Below are positions 17,802-25,997 of a DNA stretch of 64,000 bases, one piece after another. The translations under genes and the position numbers were made by a program. Positions within the stretch are counted from its first letter, which is position 1; each line of letters begins with the position of its first letter. The notes under the pieces were generated by a model that was given only the letters and a program-made list of their open reading frames with translations, did no database searches and was not told where the DNA came from. This stretch comes from Aminobacter aminovorans (lineage in GTDB: Bacteria; Pseudomonadota; Alphaproteobacteria; Rhizobiales; Rhizobiaceae), in assembly GCF_900445235.1 (NCBI RefSeq), contig NZ_UFSM01000001.1, forward strand, positions 1,420,501 through 1,484,500, written 5' to 3'.

Positions 17802-18200
17802 TTATTGCGTCTGCATGCGGCCGGACAGGCCGTCGATGATCGGGCAATCGGGCCTGGCGTCACCGTGGCAGTTATGGACGAGGTGGCGCAGCGTGTTGCG
17901 CAGTTCGGTCAACTCGGCCAGCTTGCGGTCGATCTCGACGAGCTTGGTCTCGGCGATCGCCTTGACGTCGGCGCTTTCGCGCTCCTTGTCGCCATAGAGC
18001 GACAGAAGCTGGCGGCATTCCTCGACGGAGAAACCAAGGCTGCGTGAGCGCTGCAGGAAGCGCAGGCGGTGCACGTCGGACATCGAATAATCGCGATAGC
18101 CGTTGTCGGCGCGGTCGGGGCGCAACAGGCCGATGTCTTCGTAATAACGGATGGTCTTGGCCGGCAGGCCCGACTTTTCCGAAGCGGTACCAATGTTCAT
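17802..18200 (-). CDS. cueR: CueR/HmrR-type copper-sensing MerR regulator
   Basis: A 132-residue MerR-family activator. The winged helix starts with NIGTASEKSGLPAKTIRYYEDIGLL, followed by the dimerisation helix and a C-terminal metal loop CHGDARPDCPI. The two Cys at this spacing are the Cu(I)/Ag(I)/Au(I) ligands of CueR. ATG 18200 follows AAGGAG. Its own promoter (18275-18305) has the 19-bp spacer that MerR proteins underwind. Similar promoters precede copA and copZ, so it should activate the entire block on copper excess. Confidence 0.93.
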   Translation of the reverse strand: MNIGTASEKSGLPAKTIRYYEDIGLLRPDRADNGYRDYSMSDVHRLRFLQRSRSLGFSVEECRQLLSLYGDKERESADVKAIAETKLVEIDRKLAELTELRNTLRHLVHNCHGDARPDCPIIDGLSGRMQTQ

Positions 18201-18274
18201 GGTCACTCCTTGCGCATCCTGGAGCGGCCTTGTGCGTCCATCCGGATGCACGGCGCTCGAGAGCGAGTTGTTGT

Positions 18275-18305
18275 CATATAAAGCTTCCAGTAACTGGAAG
18301 TTCAA
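18275..18305 (-). promoter_or_regulatory. CueR-type promoter of cueR
   Basis: On the minus strand -35 TTGAAC (18300-18305) and -10 TATATG (18275-18280) are separated by a 19-bp spacer holding the dyad TTCCAGTTACTGGAA. The over-long spacer and TTCC-GGAA dyad are diagnostic of CueR-class operators. Confidence 0.85.
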
Positions 18306-18365
18306 GGGGCTGGCGAAATCGTGATGGGCCGGGGCAGCTGATGCCGCCCCGACCCACTTTCAGGC

Positions 18366-19916
18366 TCAGTCGGCGTAGGCCATCGAGGTCATCATGCCGC
18401 CGGCCATGTGGTAAAGATGGTGGCAGTGCAGCGCCCAGTTGCCGGCATTGTCGGCATCGAAGGCGATGGTCACCATGCCCATATTGGCCGGCACCAGCAC
18501 CGTGTCGCGCATGGCCCCGGCAATACGCCTGCCGTTGACCGCGACGACCTGGAAGTGGTGGCCGTGCAGGTGCATCGGATGCGACATGGTGGTGTGGTTC
18601 ATGAAGGTGAGCTCGAAGCGGTCGCCGCTCGCCACCGCCAGCGGCTTGTCCTGGCCGTGCATGGCGCCATCGAGCGTCCAGACATAGCCAGCGCCTTCGC
18701 CGAGCATCATGGTGTGCTGGCGCGTGGCGGTCTTGTTGCCGAGTGGCCTGGTCGCCCTGAGCTTCTGCTCGAGCTCGACGCCGACGGCGGGGAAGTCCTC
18801 GTCGGCCATGTCAGCGAGCTTGCCAACGGCCGCGCCCTTTGCCGCAAGCACGACACCGGTGCGCATGCGGCCGCCTTCCTGCACGGCAAGGATGGGCCAG
18901 GCCGCGGCCTGCTTCGGCAGTTCGAGCATGATGTCGAGGCGCTGGGCCACGGCGAACTCGAAGCGCTGGCCTTCGACCGGTTCGACCGGCATGCCGTCGA
19001 CCGCGATCAGTTTGCCCTGGAGCTGGCCGAGGTCGAGCCACATGTTGGTCGAGGCGGCACCGTTGATCAGGCGCAGGCGAACGCGTCCGCCCGGCTCGAC
19101 AGTGAAGACCTCGGGGTCGTCAAGGGTGCGGTCATTGGCGAGCAGGGCGTCGTACTGCACGTCCTGCAGGTGGGACATTGCCCCCGCCGGGCCAGCCATC
19201 TGGCCGCCGCCCATCTGCATGCCGCCCATCGCGCCATGGTCCATGGTGCCGTGGCTCGTCTGGCCGCTGCCCATCGCCATGCTTGGCATGTTGTGGCCCT
19301 CATGCCCCGAAGCTGCCGGAGCGGGCGCCGGCGCCATGGCGCTCATGTCGTGGCCGCCGGCCTTGAGCTCGGCGAGGATCTCTTGCGGATCGCGGAAGGT
19401 GAAGTCGTGGAACAACACCACCACCTCCTGCACGTCCTGGCCTGCTTCGTCAGGGTCACGCACGATCAGCGGCGCCGCCAGCATCAGTTGCTCCTGCAGG
19501 CCGAAATGCGAATGCATCCAGAAGGTGCCGGGACGGGCGACGGGGAAATCATAGTCGTGGCTGCCGTCATCGGGGATCGGCTCCTGCGAAATGCCGGCGA
19601 CGCCGTCCTGCTGCCATGGCGGGGTGAGACCGTGCCAGTGGATGGCCGTCGGTTCGCCGATCAGATTCTTCAGCCTGACGCGGAAGTTCTCGCCGGCATT
19701 CATGACGAGGCCCGACGTGCCATCGGCCTGATGAAGGCCGAAGACGTTGGCGGTCTTGCCCTTGACCTCGATGACCCGCTTGCCGGCCGTGATGACCTTG
19801 TGGCCGTCGGCACGGGCAGGGCGCACCGGCAGGAGCAGGGACGGAACTGCGGCAGCCGAAAGCGTTGCCGCTGATGCCGCGATGAAGCCGCGGCGCGAAA
19901 GGGTATTCATTTTCAT
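18366..19916 (-). CDS. Multicopper oxidase, CopA/PcoA-like
   Basis: A 516-residue periplasmic cuproxidase, probably oxidising Cu(I) to Cu(II). A Tat signal (SRRGFIAAS) precedes three cupredoxin domains. The type 2/3 and type 1 copper ligands are clear: IHWHG, WMHSH, HPMHLHGHHF and HCHHLYHMAGGM. A Met/His-rich insertion at about residues 190-255 (repeated HGxM, GGMQMGGGQM) likely binds extra copper. ATG 19916 follows GGAG. It lies between a small Cys/His/Met-rich gene and cueR on the same strand. Confidence 0.92.
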   Translation of the reverse strand: MKMNTLSRRGFIAASAATLSAAAVPSLLLPVRPARADGHKVITAGKRVIEVKGKTANVFGLHQADGTSGLVMNAGENFRVRLKNLIGEPTAIHWHGLTPPWQQDGVAGISQEPIPDDGSHDYDFPVARPGTFWMHSHFGLQEQLMLAAPLIVRDPDEAGQDVQEVVVLFHDFTFRDPQEILAELKAGGHDMSAMAPAPAPAASGHEGHNMPSMAMGSGQTSHGTMDHGAMGGMQMGGGQMAGPAGAMSHLQDVQYDALLANDRTLDDPEVFTVEPGGRVRLRLINGAASTNMWLDLGQLQGKLIAVDGMPVEPVEGQRFEFAVAQRLDIMLELPKQAAAWPILAVQEGGRMRTGVVLAAKGAAVGKLADMADEDFPAVGVELEQKLRATRPLGNKTATRQHTMMLGEGAGYVWTLDGAMHGQDKPLAVASGDRFELTFMNHTTMSHPMHLHGHHFQVVAVNGRRIAGAMRDTVLVPANMGMVTIAFDADNAGNWALHCHHLYHMAGGMMTSMAYAD

Positions 19917-19982
19917 GGTCTCCAAAACTGATGTCTCCCGGCGCTGACAAAGGCCGGAGCGTGCGCGTCGAAACACGTCAGT

Positions 19983-20339
19983 TCAGGAGAGTGATGGTGG
20001 TCGCAGGTGAGGTGCTGCTATCGATCCGTGCAGCGGTTCGGTCCTGGCGGGAAGGGGCGAGACGCCAGCAAGTTCGGGGAAGACAGTCGGCAGCGGCAGC
20101 GGTGCGCAATAGCTGCATGAGGCGAGACATTGCGCCAGGCAGGCGCGGGCGTCCTTATCCTGGTCGCAGCAACCGGCGTCGGCCTTGGCGTGATGCGACA
20201 TCATCTGGGTGGCGTGCGGCTGGTGCTGGCCGTCGGCGGGGTGAGCGGAGGCCGCCTGGCCGAGCGCCAGGAAGAACAGCAACACGAGCGGCAGCATCAG
20301 CCGCAGGAGCCCCAGCATCCTGGCCCTGCCGTCGTCCAT
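19983..20339 (-). CDS. Small secreted Cys/His/Met-rich protein, probable copper-related
   Basis: A 118-residue protein not assigned to a family here. It starts with a signal peptide or membrane anchor (MLGLLRLMLPLVLLFFLALGQAASA). The mature part is rich in potential copper ligands: HPADGQHQPHATQMMSHH, then CC, and a C-x3-C-x3-C-x2-C cluster. ATG 20339 is chosen to give this signal; the frame also opens at 20423, which would be almost leaderless to the candidate promoter just upstream. It precedes the multicopper oxidase gene by 66 bp on the same strand. A periplasmic copper sponge or chaperone is a plausible guess. Confidence 0.65.
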   Translation of the reverse strand: MDDGRARMLGLLRLMLPLVLLFFLALGQAASAHPADGQHQPHATQMMSHHAKADAGCCDQDKDARACLAQCLASCSYCAPLPLPTVFPELAGVSPLPARTEPLHGSIAAPHLRPPSLS

Positions 20340-20427
20340 CACGGCAATACGCGCACGGGCCTGCCCGCGCTGGTGAGCGCGGAGCGGATGGGTCGGCGCC
20401 GGGATGTGTTGCATCGAATGCATGCCC

Positions 20428-20459
20428 TATAAATGGGGATTGCGACCCCTGAAGGTCAA
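20428..20459 (-). promoter_or_regulatory. Candidate promoter of the small protein and multicopper oxidase
   Basis: On the minus strand TTGACC (20454-20459) is followed 19-20 bp later by an AT-rich ATTTATA. An internal GGGG/CCCC dyad lies in the spacer. The MerR-like spacing fits, but the TTCC-GGAA dyad of the other CueR sites is absent, so CueR binding is uncertain. Confidence 0.4.
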
Positions 20460-21475
20460 GCGGCGTTGTTGTCGCTTGCCTCTGGCGTGAAGAAGACATC
20501 GGCGTGAATGTCGCTGGCCGGCACCCCGCGCGCCGCAAGAACAGAAATGGCAGCGTCGACCATGGCGGGAGGGCCGGCGACATAGGCCTTGGCACCGCTG
20601 AAGTCGCGATGGTCCTCAGTGAGTGCGTCGGAAACGAAGCCGCTGCGCCAGCCCTTCGCGGCAGTCTGCGACAGCACCGGGACGAAGCGCAGGTTGGGAA
20701 ATCTGCGTTCCAGCGCGCGAAAGTGCGCGACCAGATAGAGGTCGCGTTCGGCGCGGACGCCGAAATAGACATGGATCGGCTGGGCCAAGCCTGAAAGCAG
20801 CGCCGTCTCGACGATCGACTTGACCGGGGCGAGGCCGCTGCCGCCGGCAAGCGCTATGATCGGGCCGCCATGGGCCTCACGCAGATAGGTCGAGCCGCTG
20901 GGGCCTTGGATCAGGACCGTGTCGCCCGGCTCCAGCGAGGCATGGATCAGCCCGCTGGTGCGGCCGCCGGGCACCGCCCTGACGTGAAGCTCGACAAGCT
21001 CCTCGTCGGGTCGGCTGGCCATCGAATAATTGCGTGGCGGCGCGCCCGGCATGATCAGCGACAGATATTGCCCGGCGGCGAAGCGGAAATTTTGGCGATC
21101 GGCAAGTTGAAGACGGAGCGCGACGATGTCGTGTGTCATGGCCTCGATGGCAACGACCTCGGCGTCCTGCATGACAGGCTGTGCTGTGGCGAAGCTGTCG
21201 TCGAGCCATTCGACGACGACGTCATCGGCAGGCACGGCGCGGCAGGCGAGGATGAGCCCGTCTTCGCGCTCCCGTTCGCTCAGCGCGAAAGGTGAGTGTT
21301 TGCCGAGCTCGACATGGCCGGAGACGAGGCGCGACTTGCAGGCGCCGCAGCGGCCGGAACGGCAACTGTGCGGATAGGCGATACCGGCGTCGAGGGCAGC
21401 CTCAAGGATCGTCCTGGTGTCGCCGACCGCGATGCGGCGGCCGGGCTGGGGCAGGGTCAGGCAGCTCATGGTCAT
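20456..21475 (-). CDS. 2Fe-2S ferredoxin / FAD-NAD(P)H reductase fusion
   Basis: A 339-residue electron-transfer protein. An N-terminal plant-type ferredoxin domain has CRSGRCGAC (C-x4-C-x2-C) and a fourth Cys in LACRAVP. A flavin domain (RNYSMAS) and a NAD(P)H domain (AGGSGLAPVKS, VAGPPAM) follow. This is the layout of oxygenase reductases such as the CDP-6-deoxyhexose or toluene/phenol monooxygenase reductases. The ATG overlaps the glutaredoxin-like gene's stop (ATGA). No oxygenase is adjacent; being downstream of copA suggests a redox role under copper stress, for example reducing Cu(II) or repairing thiols. Confidence 0.85.
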   Translation of the reverse strand: MTMSCLTLPQPGRRIAVGDTRTILEAALDAGIAYPHSCRSGRCGACKSRLVSGHVELGKHSPFALSEREREDGLILACRAVPADDVVVEWLDDSFATAQPVMQDAEVVAIEAMTHDIVALRLQLADRQNFRFAAGQYLSLIMPGAPPRNYSMASRPDEELVELHVRAVPGGRTSGLIHASLEPGDTVLIQGPSGSTYLREAHGGPIIALAGGSGLAPVKSIVETALLSGLAQPIHVYFGVRAERDLYLVAHFRALERRFPNLRFVPVLSQTAAKGWRSGFVSDALTEDHRDFSGAKAYVAGPPAMVDAAISVLAARGVPASDIHADVFFTPEASDNNAA

Positions 21476-21735
21476 GCTGCCCGGGTCAGGTCGAGCAGCG
21501 CTTCGATCTCGGGGCGCTGAGTGGCGAAGGTGCCGTAAAAGACGTGCTTGTCGTCGATGATGGTGATCGGAGCGACGCGTACGCCGGTGCGGCGCCTGGC
21601 TTCGTCTGAGATGGCAGGGTCGCGCAGGTCGCGCTCGACGAAGGGCAGGCTCTCCGCGTTGAGCCAGCGCTTCAACGCCAGGCAGTCGGGGCAGGTGGGC
21701 GTGGTGAAGATCTCGATCCAGGGAGCGTTGGGCAT
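21472..21735 (-). CDS. Glutaredoxin-like thiol-disulfide protein
   Basis: An 87-residue protein with a thioredoxin fold and a CPDC active site (FTTPTCPDCLALKRWL) near the N-terminus, then the cis-Pro region RVAPITIID. The length fits a monodomain glutaredoxin. It starts 116 bp after copA and overlaps the reductase gene by four bases, so glutaredoxin and reductase are co-translated. Copper attacks thiols and may occupy this motif, which would explain the location. It could also act as a copper carrier. Confidence 0.82.
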   Translation of the reverse strand: MPNAPWIEIFTTPTCPDCLALKRWLNAESLPFVERDLRDPAISDEARRRTGVRVAPITIIDDKHVFYGTFATQRPEIEALLDLTRAA

Positions 21736-21851
21736 GGCGGCCTCGCGTGATGAGGAGAGGGGAGGAGCGGCCTGCCTGCACGAGCGCGATATGTCCGAAA
21801 CCGGATGTCCGCTTTCGGGATCTTGCTCCTGGGGCAGGCCGCGAGGGCTGG

Positions 21852-24383
21852 CTAGGCTGCCGGGACCAGCGCTAGCGCGGTCGATGCCGCCGTTGCGCGG
21901 GCCGGGGCCTTGAAGCGCTTCAGCCGCATCGCATTTCCGAGCACGAAGACGCTCGACATCGCCATCGCGCCCGCGGCCAGCATCGGCGACAGCAAAGTGC
22001 CGCTGACCGGGTAGAGCACACCAGCCGCGACCGGAATGAGGGCGGCGTTGTAGGCAAAGGCCCAGAACAGATTCTGCCTGATGTTGGCGATCGTCGCCTT
22101 GGACAGCGCGATCGCGTTGGTCACACCGAGCAGGTCGCCTGACATCAGCACCACGTCTGCACTTTCGATGGCGACGTCGGTGCCAGTGCCGATGGCAATG
22201 CCGACATCGGCCTCGGCGAGTGCCGGCGCGTCGTTGATGCCGTCGCCGACGAAGGTCACCGCACGGCCACCTGAACGCAGGCGCTTGATGGCGTCGACCT
22301 TGCCGTCGGGCAGCACTTCGGCGACGACCTCGTCGATGCCGAGCTGGGCGGCGATGGCTTCTGCGGTGCGACGGTTGTCGCCTGTGATCATCGCCACCTT
22401 CAGGCCGAGATCGTGCAGCGCGCGGATCGCCTGCGGCGTCGTCGGCTTGATCGGGTCGGAAACCGCGATGACAGCCGCGAGCTTGCCGTCGACCGCCGCA
22501 TAGAGCGGGGTCTTGGCCTTGTAGCCCATGCGGATGGCGGTCTCGGCGAAATCCTGCACCGAAATGCCGAGCCTGGCCATGTAGCGGTCGGCACCGACGT
22601 CGACGCGATGCGCACCGACGCTGGCGCTGACGCCGAAGCCGGGCACTGCCTCGAACGAACCGGTCTCGGCCAGAGCGAGACCTTCTTCCCTGGCTGCTGC
22701 GACGATGGCAGCGGCAACCGGATGTTCGGACTGCGCTTCCACGGCTGCGACCAGCGCCAGCACCTTGGCACGGTCAAAGCCGCTGGCGACGTCGAGGTCG
22801 GTCATCACGGGATTGCCGGCGGTCAGCGTACCGGTCTTGTCGAGCGCCACGACCGAGGTCGACTTCAGCGATTGCAGTGCTTCACCGTTACGGAACAGCA
22901 CGCCGAGCTCGGCGGCACGGCCGGTGCCGACCATGATCGAGGTCGGGGTGGCGAGGCCCATGGCACAGGGGCAAGCGATGATCAGCACGGCAACCGCATT
23001 GACCAGCGCGAAGGTTGCCGCAGGCTCGGGGCCAAAGACCAGCCAGACGACGAAGGTCAATGCGGCCGCGGCCATGACGGCGGGCACGAACCAGGCCGTG
23101 ACCTTGTCGACCAGTGCCTGGATCGGCAGCTTCGAGCCCTGGGCTGTCTCGACCATGCGGATGATCTGGGCCAGCAGCGTGTCGGCGCCGACCTTGGTGG
23201 CGCTGTAGGTGAAGGAGCCGGTCTTGTTGATGGTGCCGCCGACGACCTCGGCACCTTCGCCCTTGCTGACCGGGATCGGTTCGCCCGAGATCATGGATTC
23301 GTCGACGAAGGACGAGCCTGTCAGCACGATACCGTCGACGGGCACCTTGTCGCCAGGGCGGACCTGCACGACATCGCCGGCAACGACCTCTTCGAGCGGA
23401 ATGTCTGTGAACGCGCCGTTGCGTTCGACACGCGCCGACTTGGCCTGCAGGCCCATCAGCCGCTTGATCGCTTCCGAGGTACGGCCCTTGGCCTTGGCTT
23501 CGAGCACACGGCCAAGCAGGATCAGCGTGACGATGACCGCCGACGCCTCGAAATAGACATTGGCGGTGCCGGCGGGCAGTGCGCCGGGTGCAAAGGTGGC
23601 GACGACCGAATAGGCCCAGGCAGCACTCGAGCCGAGCACGACCAGCGAGTTCATGTCAGGGGCGAGACGCAGCAGGGCCGGCACACCCTTCTGGTAGAAG
23701 CGCAGGCCGGGGCCGAACTGGACGATGGTCGCCAGCACGAAGAAGGCGATGTAGAGCTTCTGCTGGCTGACATTCATCATCAGCCAGTGATGCAGGGCGG
23801 GGATGGCGTGCGAGCCCATCTCCAGCGCGAAGATTGGCAAGGTGAGCACGGCGGCGATGGCGAAGTCGCGCTTGAGGTGGGAGAACTCGCGGTAACGCGC
23901 GTCCTCGCGGCTGTCGCCTTCGGCACCTGCCTGCTCGATGCGGCGCGGCTCGTAGCCGGCCTTGCGGATGGCGGCATCGATCGCTGTGCGCGTGGTGCCG
24001 GCCAGCGTCTCGATGGTGGCGCGTTCCGTGGCGAGATTGACCGAAGCCGTCTTCACGCCGGATACCGCGGCTATCGCCTTTTCGACCCGGCGCACGCAGG
24101 AGGCGCAGGTCATGCCCTCGATCTCGACTTCGATGGTCTCGACCGGCACGTCGTAGCCGGCATTGCGGATGGCGGCGATGACGCCGTCGGTGTCGATGCT
24201 GCCGCCGAAGGTGACGTCAGCGCTTTCAGTGGCAAGGTTGACGGTGGCGGTGGCCACACCAGGCACCTTGGCGATGGCCAACTCGACGCGGCGCACGCAG
24301 GAGGCGCAGGTCATGCCCTCGATCGGGAAGCTTTGCCTACCCGCTTGGCTTGGGGGCGGATTGAATGGAGCGTTCATGGTCAT
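21852..24383 (-). CDS. copA: Cu(I)-exporting P1B-type ATPase
   Basis: An 843-residue inner-membrane copper exporter. Two N-terminal heavy-metal-associated domains each carry MTCASC (Cys at residues 26/29 and 93/96). Eight membrane helices include the transport motif [11 protein letters not shown]. Phosphorylation loop [11 protein letters not shown], the SEHPVA histidine-proline and [10 protein letters not shown] hinge are all present. The CueR-type promoter at 24413-24443 is 30 bp upstream. ATG 24383 or 24377 are both possible. It is called ActP in some rhizobia. The glutaredoxin-like and reductase genes follow on the same strand. Confidence 0.95.
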   Translation of the reverse strand: MTMNAPFNPPPSQAGRQSFPIEGMTCASCVRRVELAIAKVPGVATATVNLATESADVTFGGSIDTDGVIAAIRNAGYDVPVETIEVEIEGMTCASCVRRVEKAIAAVSGVKTASVNLATERATIETLAGTTRTAIDAAIRKAGYEPRRIEQAGAEGDSREDARYREFSHLKRDFAIAAVLTLPIFALEMGSHAIPALHHWLMMNVSQQKLYIAFFVLATIVQFGPGLRFYQKGVPALLRLAPDMNSLVVLGSSAAWAYSVVATFAPGALPAGTANVYFEASAVIVTLILLGRVLEAKAKGRTSEAIKRLMGLQAKSARVERNGAFTDIPLEEVVAGDVVQVRPGDKVPVDGIVLTGSSFVDESMISGEPIPVSKGEGAEVVGGTINKTGSFTYSATKVGADTLLAQIIRMVETAQGSKLPIQALVDKVTAWFVPAVMAAAALTFVVWLVFGPEPAATFALVNAVAVLIIACPCAMGLATPTSIMVGTGRAAELGVLFRNGEALQSLKSTSVVALDKTGTLTAGNPVMTDLDVASGFDRAKVLALVAAVEAQSEHPVAAAIVAAAREEGLALAETGSFEAVPGFGVSASVGAHRVDVGADRYMARLGISVQDFAETAIRMGYKAKTPLYAAVDGKLAAVIAVSDPIKPTTPQAIRALHDLGLKVAMITGDNRRTAEAIAAQLGIDEVVAEVLPDGKVDAIKRLRSGGRAVTFVGDGINDAPALAEADVGIAIGTGTDVAIESADVVLMSGDLLGVTNAIALSKATIANIRQNLFWAFAYNAALIPVAAGVLYPVSGTLLSPMLAAGAMAMSSVFVLGNAMRLKRFKAPARATAASTALALVPAA

Positions 24384-24412
24384 GGACCTCTATGTCATCA
24401 ATTTCGAACAGA

Positions 24413-24443
24413 GGTCTAAGGCTTCCAGTGTTGGGAAGGTCAA
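24413..24443 (-). promoter_or_regulatory. CueR-type promoter of copA
   Basis: On the minus strand -35 TTGACC (24438-24443) and -10 TAGACC (24413-24418) flank a 19-bp spacer, TTCCCAACACTGGAAGCCT. This is close to the E. coli copA promoter pattern. Confidence 0.88.
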
Positions 24444-24573
24444 CAGCTCCAGCGCATGTTTTTAGGCGTCGCTGTAACTGGCTGAAAGTATTGGCATATA
24501 CCCTTGCATTGTGGGTCCTGGGGCTTTGCCGGTCACGAAAAGTCGTGGTAACAAATCCGTGATCGAAAAATGT

Positions 24574-24604
24574 TTGACCTTCCTGTAGCTGGAAACACCA
24601 GATT
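24574..24604 (+). promoter_or_regulatory. CueR-type promoter of copZ
   Basis: The plus strand has -35 TTGACC (24574-24579), a 19-bp spacer TTCCTGTAGCTGGAAACAC and a weak -10 CAGATT (24599-24604). The CCTTCC-like/TGGAA dyad is kept. Confidence 0.78.
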
Positions 24605-24644
24605 GCAGAAACGGCGCGATGCCGGCCCAACCAAGGATCTTGAA

Positions 24645-24842
24645 ATGCTGAAGATGAATGTTCCCGACATGACCTGCGGCCATTGCGCCGGCATGGTCAC
24701 CAAGGCCGTGCAGAGCGTCGACGCGGCCGCGCGCATCGACATCGACCTGAAGGCACAGACCGTCTCGATCGAGACCGCGGCTGATGCCGCCAAGGTTGCC
24801 CAGGCGCTCGACGCCGCCGGTTATCCGGCCCAGGCTGTCTGA
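24645..24842 (+). CDS. copZ: Copper chaperone, HMA-domain protein
   Basis: A 65-residue heavy-metal-associated domain with MTCGHC near residues 10-15 and the usual beta-alpha-beta-beta-alpha-beta pattern. It carries Cu(I) in the cytoplasm, delivering it to CopA and probably to CueR. ATG 24645 is favoured because it lies about 40 bp beyond the CueR-type -10 box; ATG 24654 is an alternative. It is divergent from copA with separate CueR-type promoters in the shared 260-bp region. Confidence 0.9.
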   Translation: MLKMNVPDMTCGHCAGMVTKAVQSVDAAARIDIDLKAQTVSIETAADAAKVAQALDAAGYPAQAV

Positions 24843-25080
24843 AGCCTGCTTTCCGGAGGGGGCGGCGCGACCGGGGGCGGTGCGCCGTCCGCTTCCTTTA
24901 ACTTCGCTTCGACAGCATAAACCCTGCGGCGCAAGAGTTTCCGCAGCCACAAGTGGCCGCGCGAACTTGACGCAACCTTCAACCGCCCTCCTCCTCTAGT
25001 ATTTCCGCGCCAAATCAAGCTATGATGCGGCTGGCCTTCCTCAGGGGACAGCGTCCCCCGGAATGCCGGGAGGACAGAGG

Positions 25081-25926
25081 ATGGCCATAGCGCTCGTACT
25101 CGTTCTTGTTGTCATAGGCTCGGTGCTGTTCCATGTGCTGAGCCCTTGGTGGTGGACGCCGATAGCCTCCAACTGGGGCTACATCGACAGCACTCTCGTT
25201 GCGACTTTCTGGATCACCGGTGCCGTCTTCTCGGCCGTCGTCCTGTTCATGGCCTATTGCGTCTACCGCTTCCGTCACAAGGAAGGGCAGAAGGCCGCCT
25301 ATGAACCCGAAAGCAAGAAGCTCGAATCCTGGCTGACGCTGATCACAGCGGTCGGCGTCGCGGCGATGCTGGCGCCGGGGCTCTATGTCTGGGGCCAGTT
25401 CGTCACAGTGCCCAAGGATGCGACCGAGGTGGAGGTCGTCGCCCAGCAATGGCAGTGGAGCTACAGGCTGCCGGGCGCCGACGGCAAGCTGGGCACCTCG
25501 AACGCCCGGCTGATCAATTCCGACAATCCGCTCGGCATCAATCCCGAAGATCCCAACGGCCAGGACGATGTCGTGGTCGAGGCCGCCGACCTGCATCTGC
25601 CGATCGACAAGCCGGTCAAGATGCTGCTGCGCTCGATCGACGTGCTGCATGATTTCTACGTGCCCGAGTTCCGCGCCAAGATGGACATGGTGCCTGGCAT
25701 GGTCACCTATTTCTGGTTCACCCCGATACGGACGGGCACCTTCGAAGTGCTGTGCGCGGAGCTCTGCGGCACGGGACATGGCTTCATGCGCGGCATCGTC
25801 ATGGTCGACACCGAGCAGGACTACACGAGCTGGCTGCAGCAGCAGTCGACATTCGCCCAGCTGACCGGTCCCGCCAAGGTGGGCGCCCTGGTCGACCAGG
25901 CGAGAGCCACCGCGAAGATGGAATAG
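25081..25926 (+). CDS. coxM: Cytochrome c oxidase subunit II
   Basis: A 281-residue membrane-anchored subunit with two N-terminal helices and a periplasmic cupredoxin domain. The CuA site is visible: the His of DVLHDFYVPEFR, then CAELCGTGHGFM with both Cys, His and Met. The aromatic QQWQWSY electron-entry loop precedes it. There is no C-terminal cytochrome c domain, so this is an aa3-type enzyme. ATG 25081 follows AGGACAGAGG. The order II-I-III-III matches coxMNOP of Bradyrhizobium, on which the symbol is based. Confidence 0.9.
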   Translation: MAIALVLVLVVIGSVLFHVLSPWWWTPIASNWGYIDSTLVATFWITGAVFSAVVLFMAYCVYRFRHKEGQKAAYEPESKKLESWLTLITAVGVAAMLAPGLYVWGQFVTVPKDATEVEVVAQQWQWSYRLPGADGKLGTSNARLINSDNPLGINPEDPNGQDDVVVEAADLHLPIDKPVKMLLRSIDVLHDFYVPEFRAKMDMVPGMVTYFWFTPIRTGTFEVLCAELCGTGHGFMRGIVMVDTEQDYTSWLQQQSTFAQLTGPAKVGALVDQARATAKME

Positions 25927-25997
25927 GAGACACGGCGCGACCGCTCGAAGGCGGCCTCACCGCGACAGGCAGAGGCAAAGAGCAACAGGGTGCACGC

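Noticed and set aside
22413-24419. Long open frame on the plus strand opposite copA (668 codons)
   Set aside because: It is antisense to a gene with every P1B ATPase motif; its composition is the typical Arg/Ala/Asp/His-rich shadow of high-GC coding DNA and no domain is seen.
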